From NCBI RefSeq assembly GCF_009733535.1, contig NZ_SMMI01000011.1, positions 1 through 64,000 of the forward strand: DNA of 64,000 bases, in the 5' to 3' direction. The position numbers and the translations under genes were made by a program. The stretch comes from Sphingobacterium endophyticum (lineage in GTDB: Bacteria; Bacteroidota; Bacteroidia; Sphingobacteriales; Sphingobacteriaceae). The notes under the pieces were generated by a model that saw only the letters and a program-made list of their open reading frames with translations, had not been told where the DNA came from and made no database searches. Shown piece after piece: positions 63,992-64,000 of the stretch (its first letter is position 1; each line of letters begins with the position of its first letter).

Positions 63992-64000
63992 AGTATTGAT

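Overview
The window is a stretch of low-GC chromosome from a member of the Bacteroidota, most likely family Sphingobacteriaceae (Sphingobacterium/Pedobacter type). The reasons are a SusC/SusD pair, a DUF3822-rsmD-coaD operon, RagA-type CarboxypepD-regulatory/plug receptor architecture, near absence of Shine-Dalgarno sequences, and many Bacteroidota-type promoters (TTTG, about 19-21 bp, TAnnTTTG). It is almost entirely core chromosome. I see no prophage, integrase, IS element, CRISPR array or rRNA, and one tRNA (Thr, anticodon TGT).

Layout. 1-6.4 kb: tail of an unidentified gene, a ZIP metal transporter, a 430-bp repeat-rich spacer, then gyrA with two secreted TPR proteins behind it (minus strand). 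6.7-11.3 kb: serC-serA (serine) and lysC-lysA (lysine) operons, then convergent clpB. 14.2-18.7 kb: tRNA-Thr, a palindromic intergenic element, a universal-stress-protein operon, and an ECF sigma factor followed by an anti-sigma-like protein that also carries an outer-membrane barrel. 18.7-22.1 kb: proline dehydrogenase, S4 protein, aroB, ThuA-like protein. 22.3-27.6 kb: an orphan susC-susD pair behind a structured leader. 27.8-32.0 kb: PBP4-type peptidase, MFS permease, LutA-like protein, sugar isomerase. 32.6-37.6 kb: three consecutive POT peptide transporters. 37.7-47.2 kb: GT2 glycosyltransferase, ruvB, DPP-type peptidase, RecD/Pif1-like helicase, DUF3822-rsmD-coaD, DEAD-box helicase. 47.6-53.6 kb: OmpA lipoprotein, TauE permease, HAD phosphatase, serine hydrolase, mazG, oxyR. 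53.6-63.8 kb: ribE, a 550-bp spacer with two small-RNA candidates, nhaA, an ABC exporter, engB, a UbiA prenyltransferase, topA and cmk.

The most interesting unexplained signal is a family of three short intergenic RNA genes (about 47.25, 54.29 and 54.47 kb). Two have consensus promoters. All have a conserved 5' TTTAGGTT segment and a terminator hairpin whose stem differs between copies while staying paired and whose loop keeps a C-rich CCCG core. Secondary signals are five genes whose -7 box sits 3-5 nt before the start codon (leaderless mRNA candidates), interleaved divergent promoters at 44.0 kb, the inner-membrane/outer-membrane anti-sigma-barrel protein, and several families of intergenic palindromic repeats. 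Gene calls rest on reading motifs; no database search was possible.
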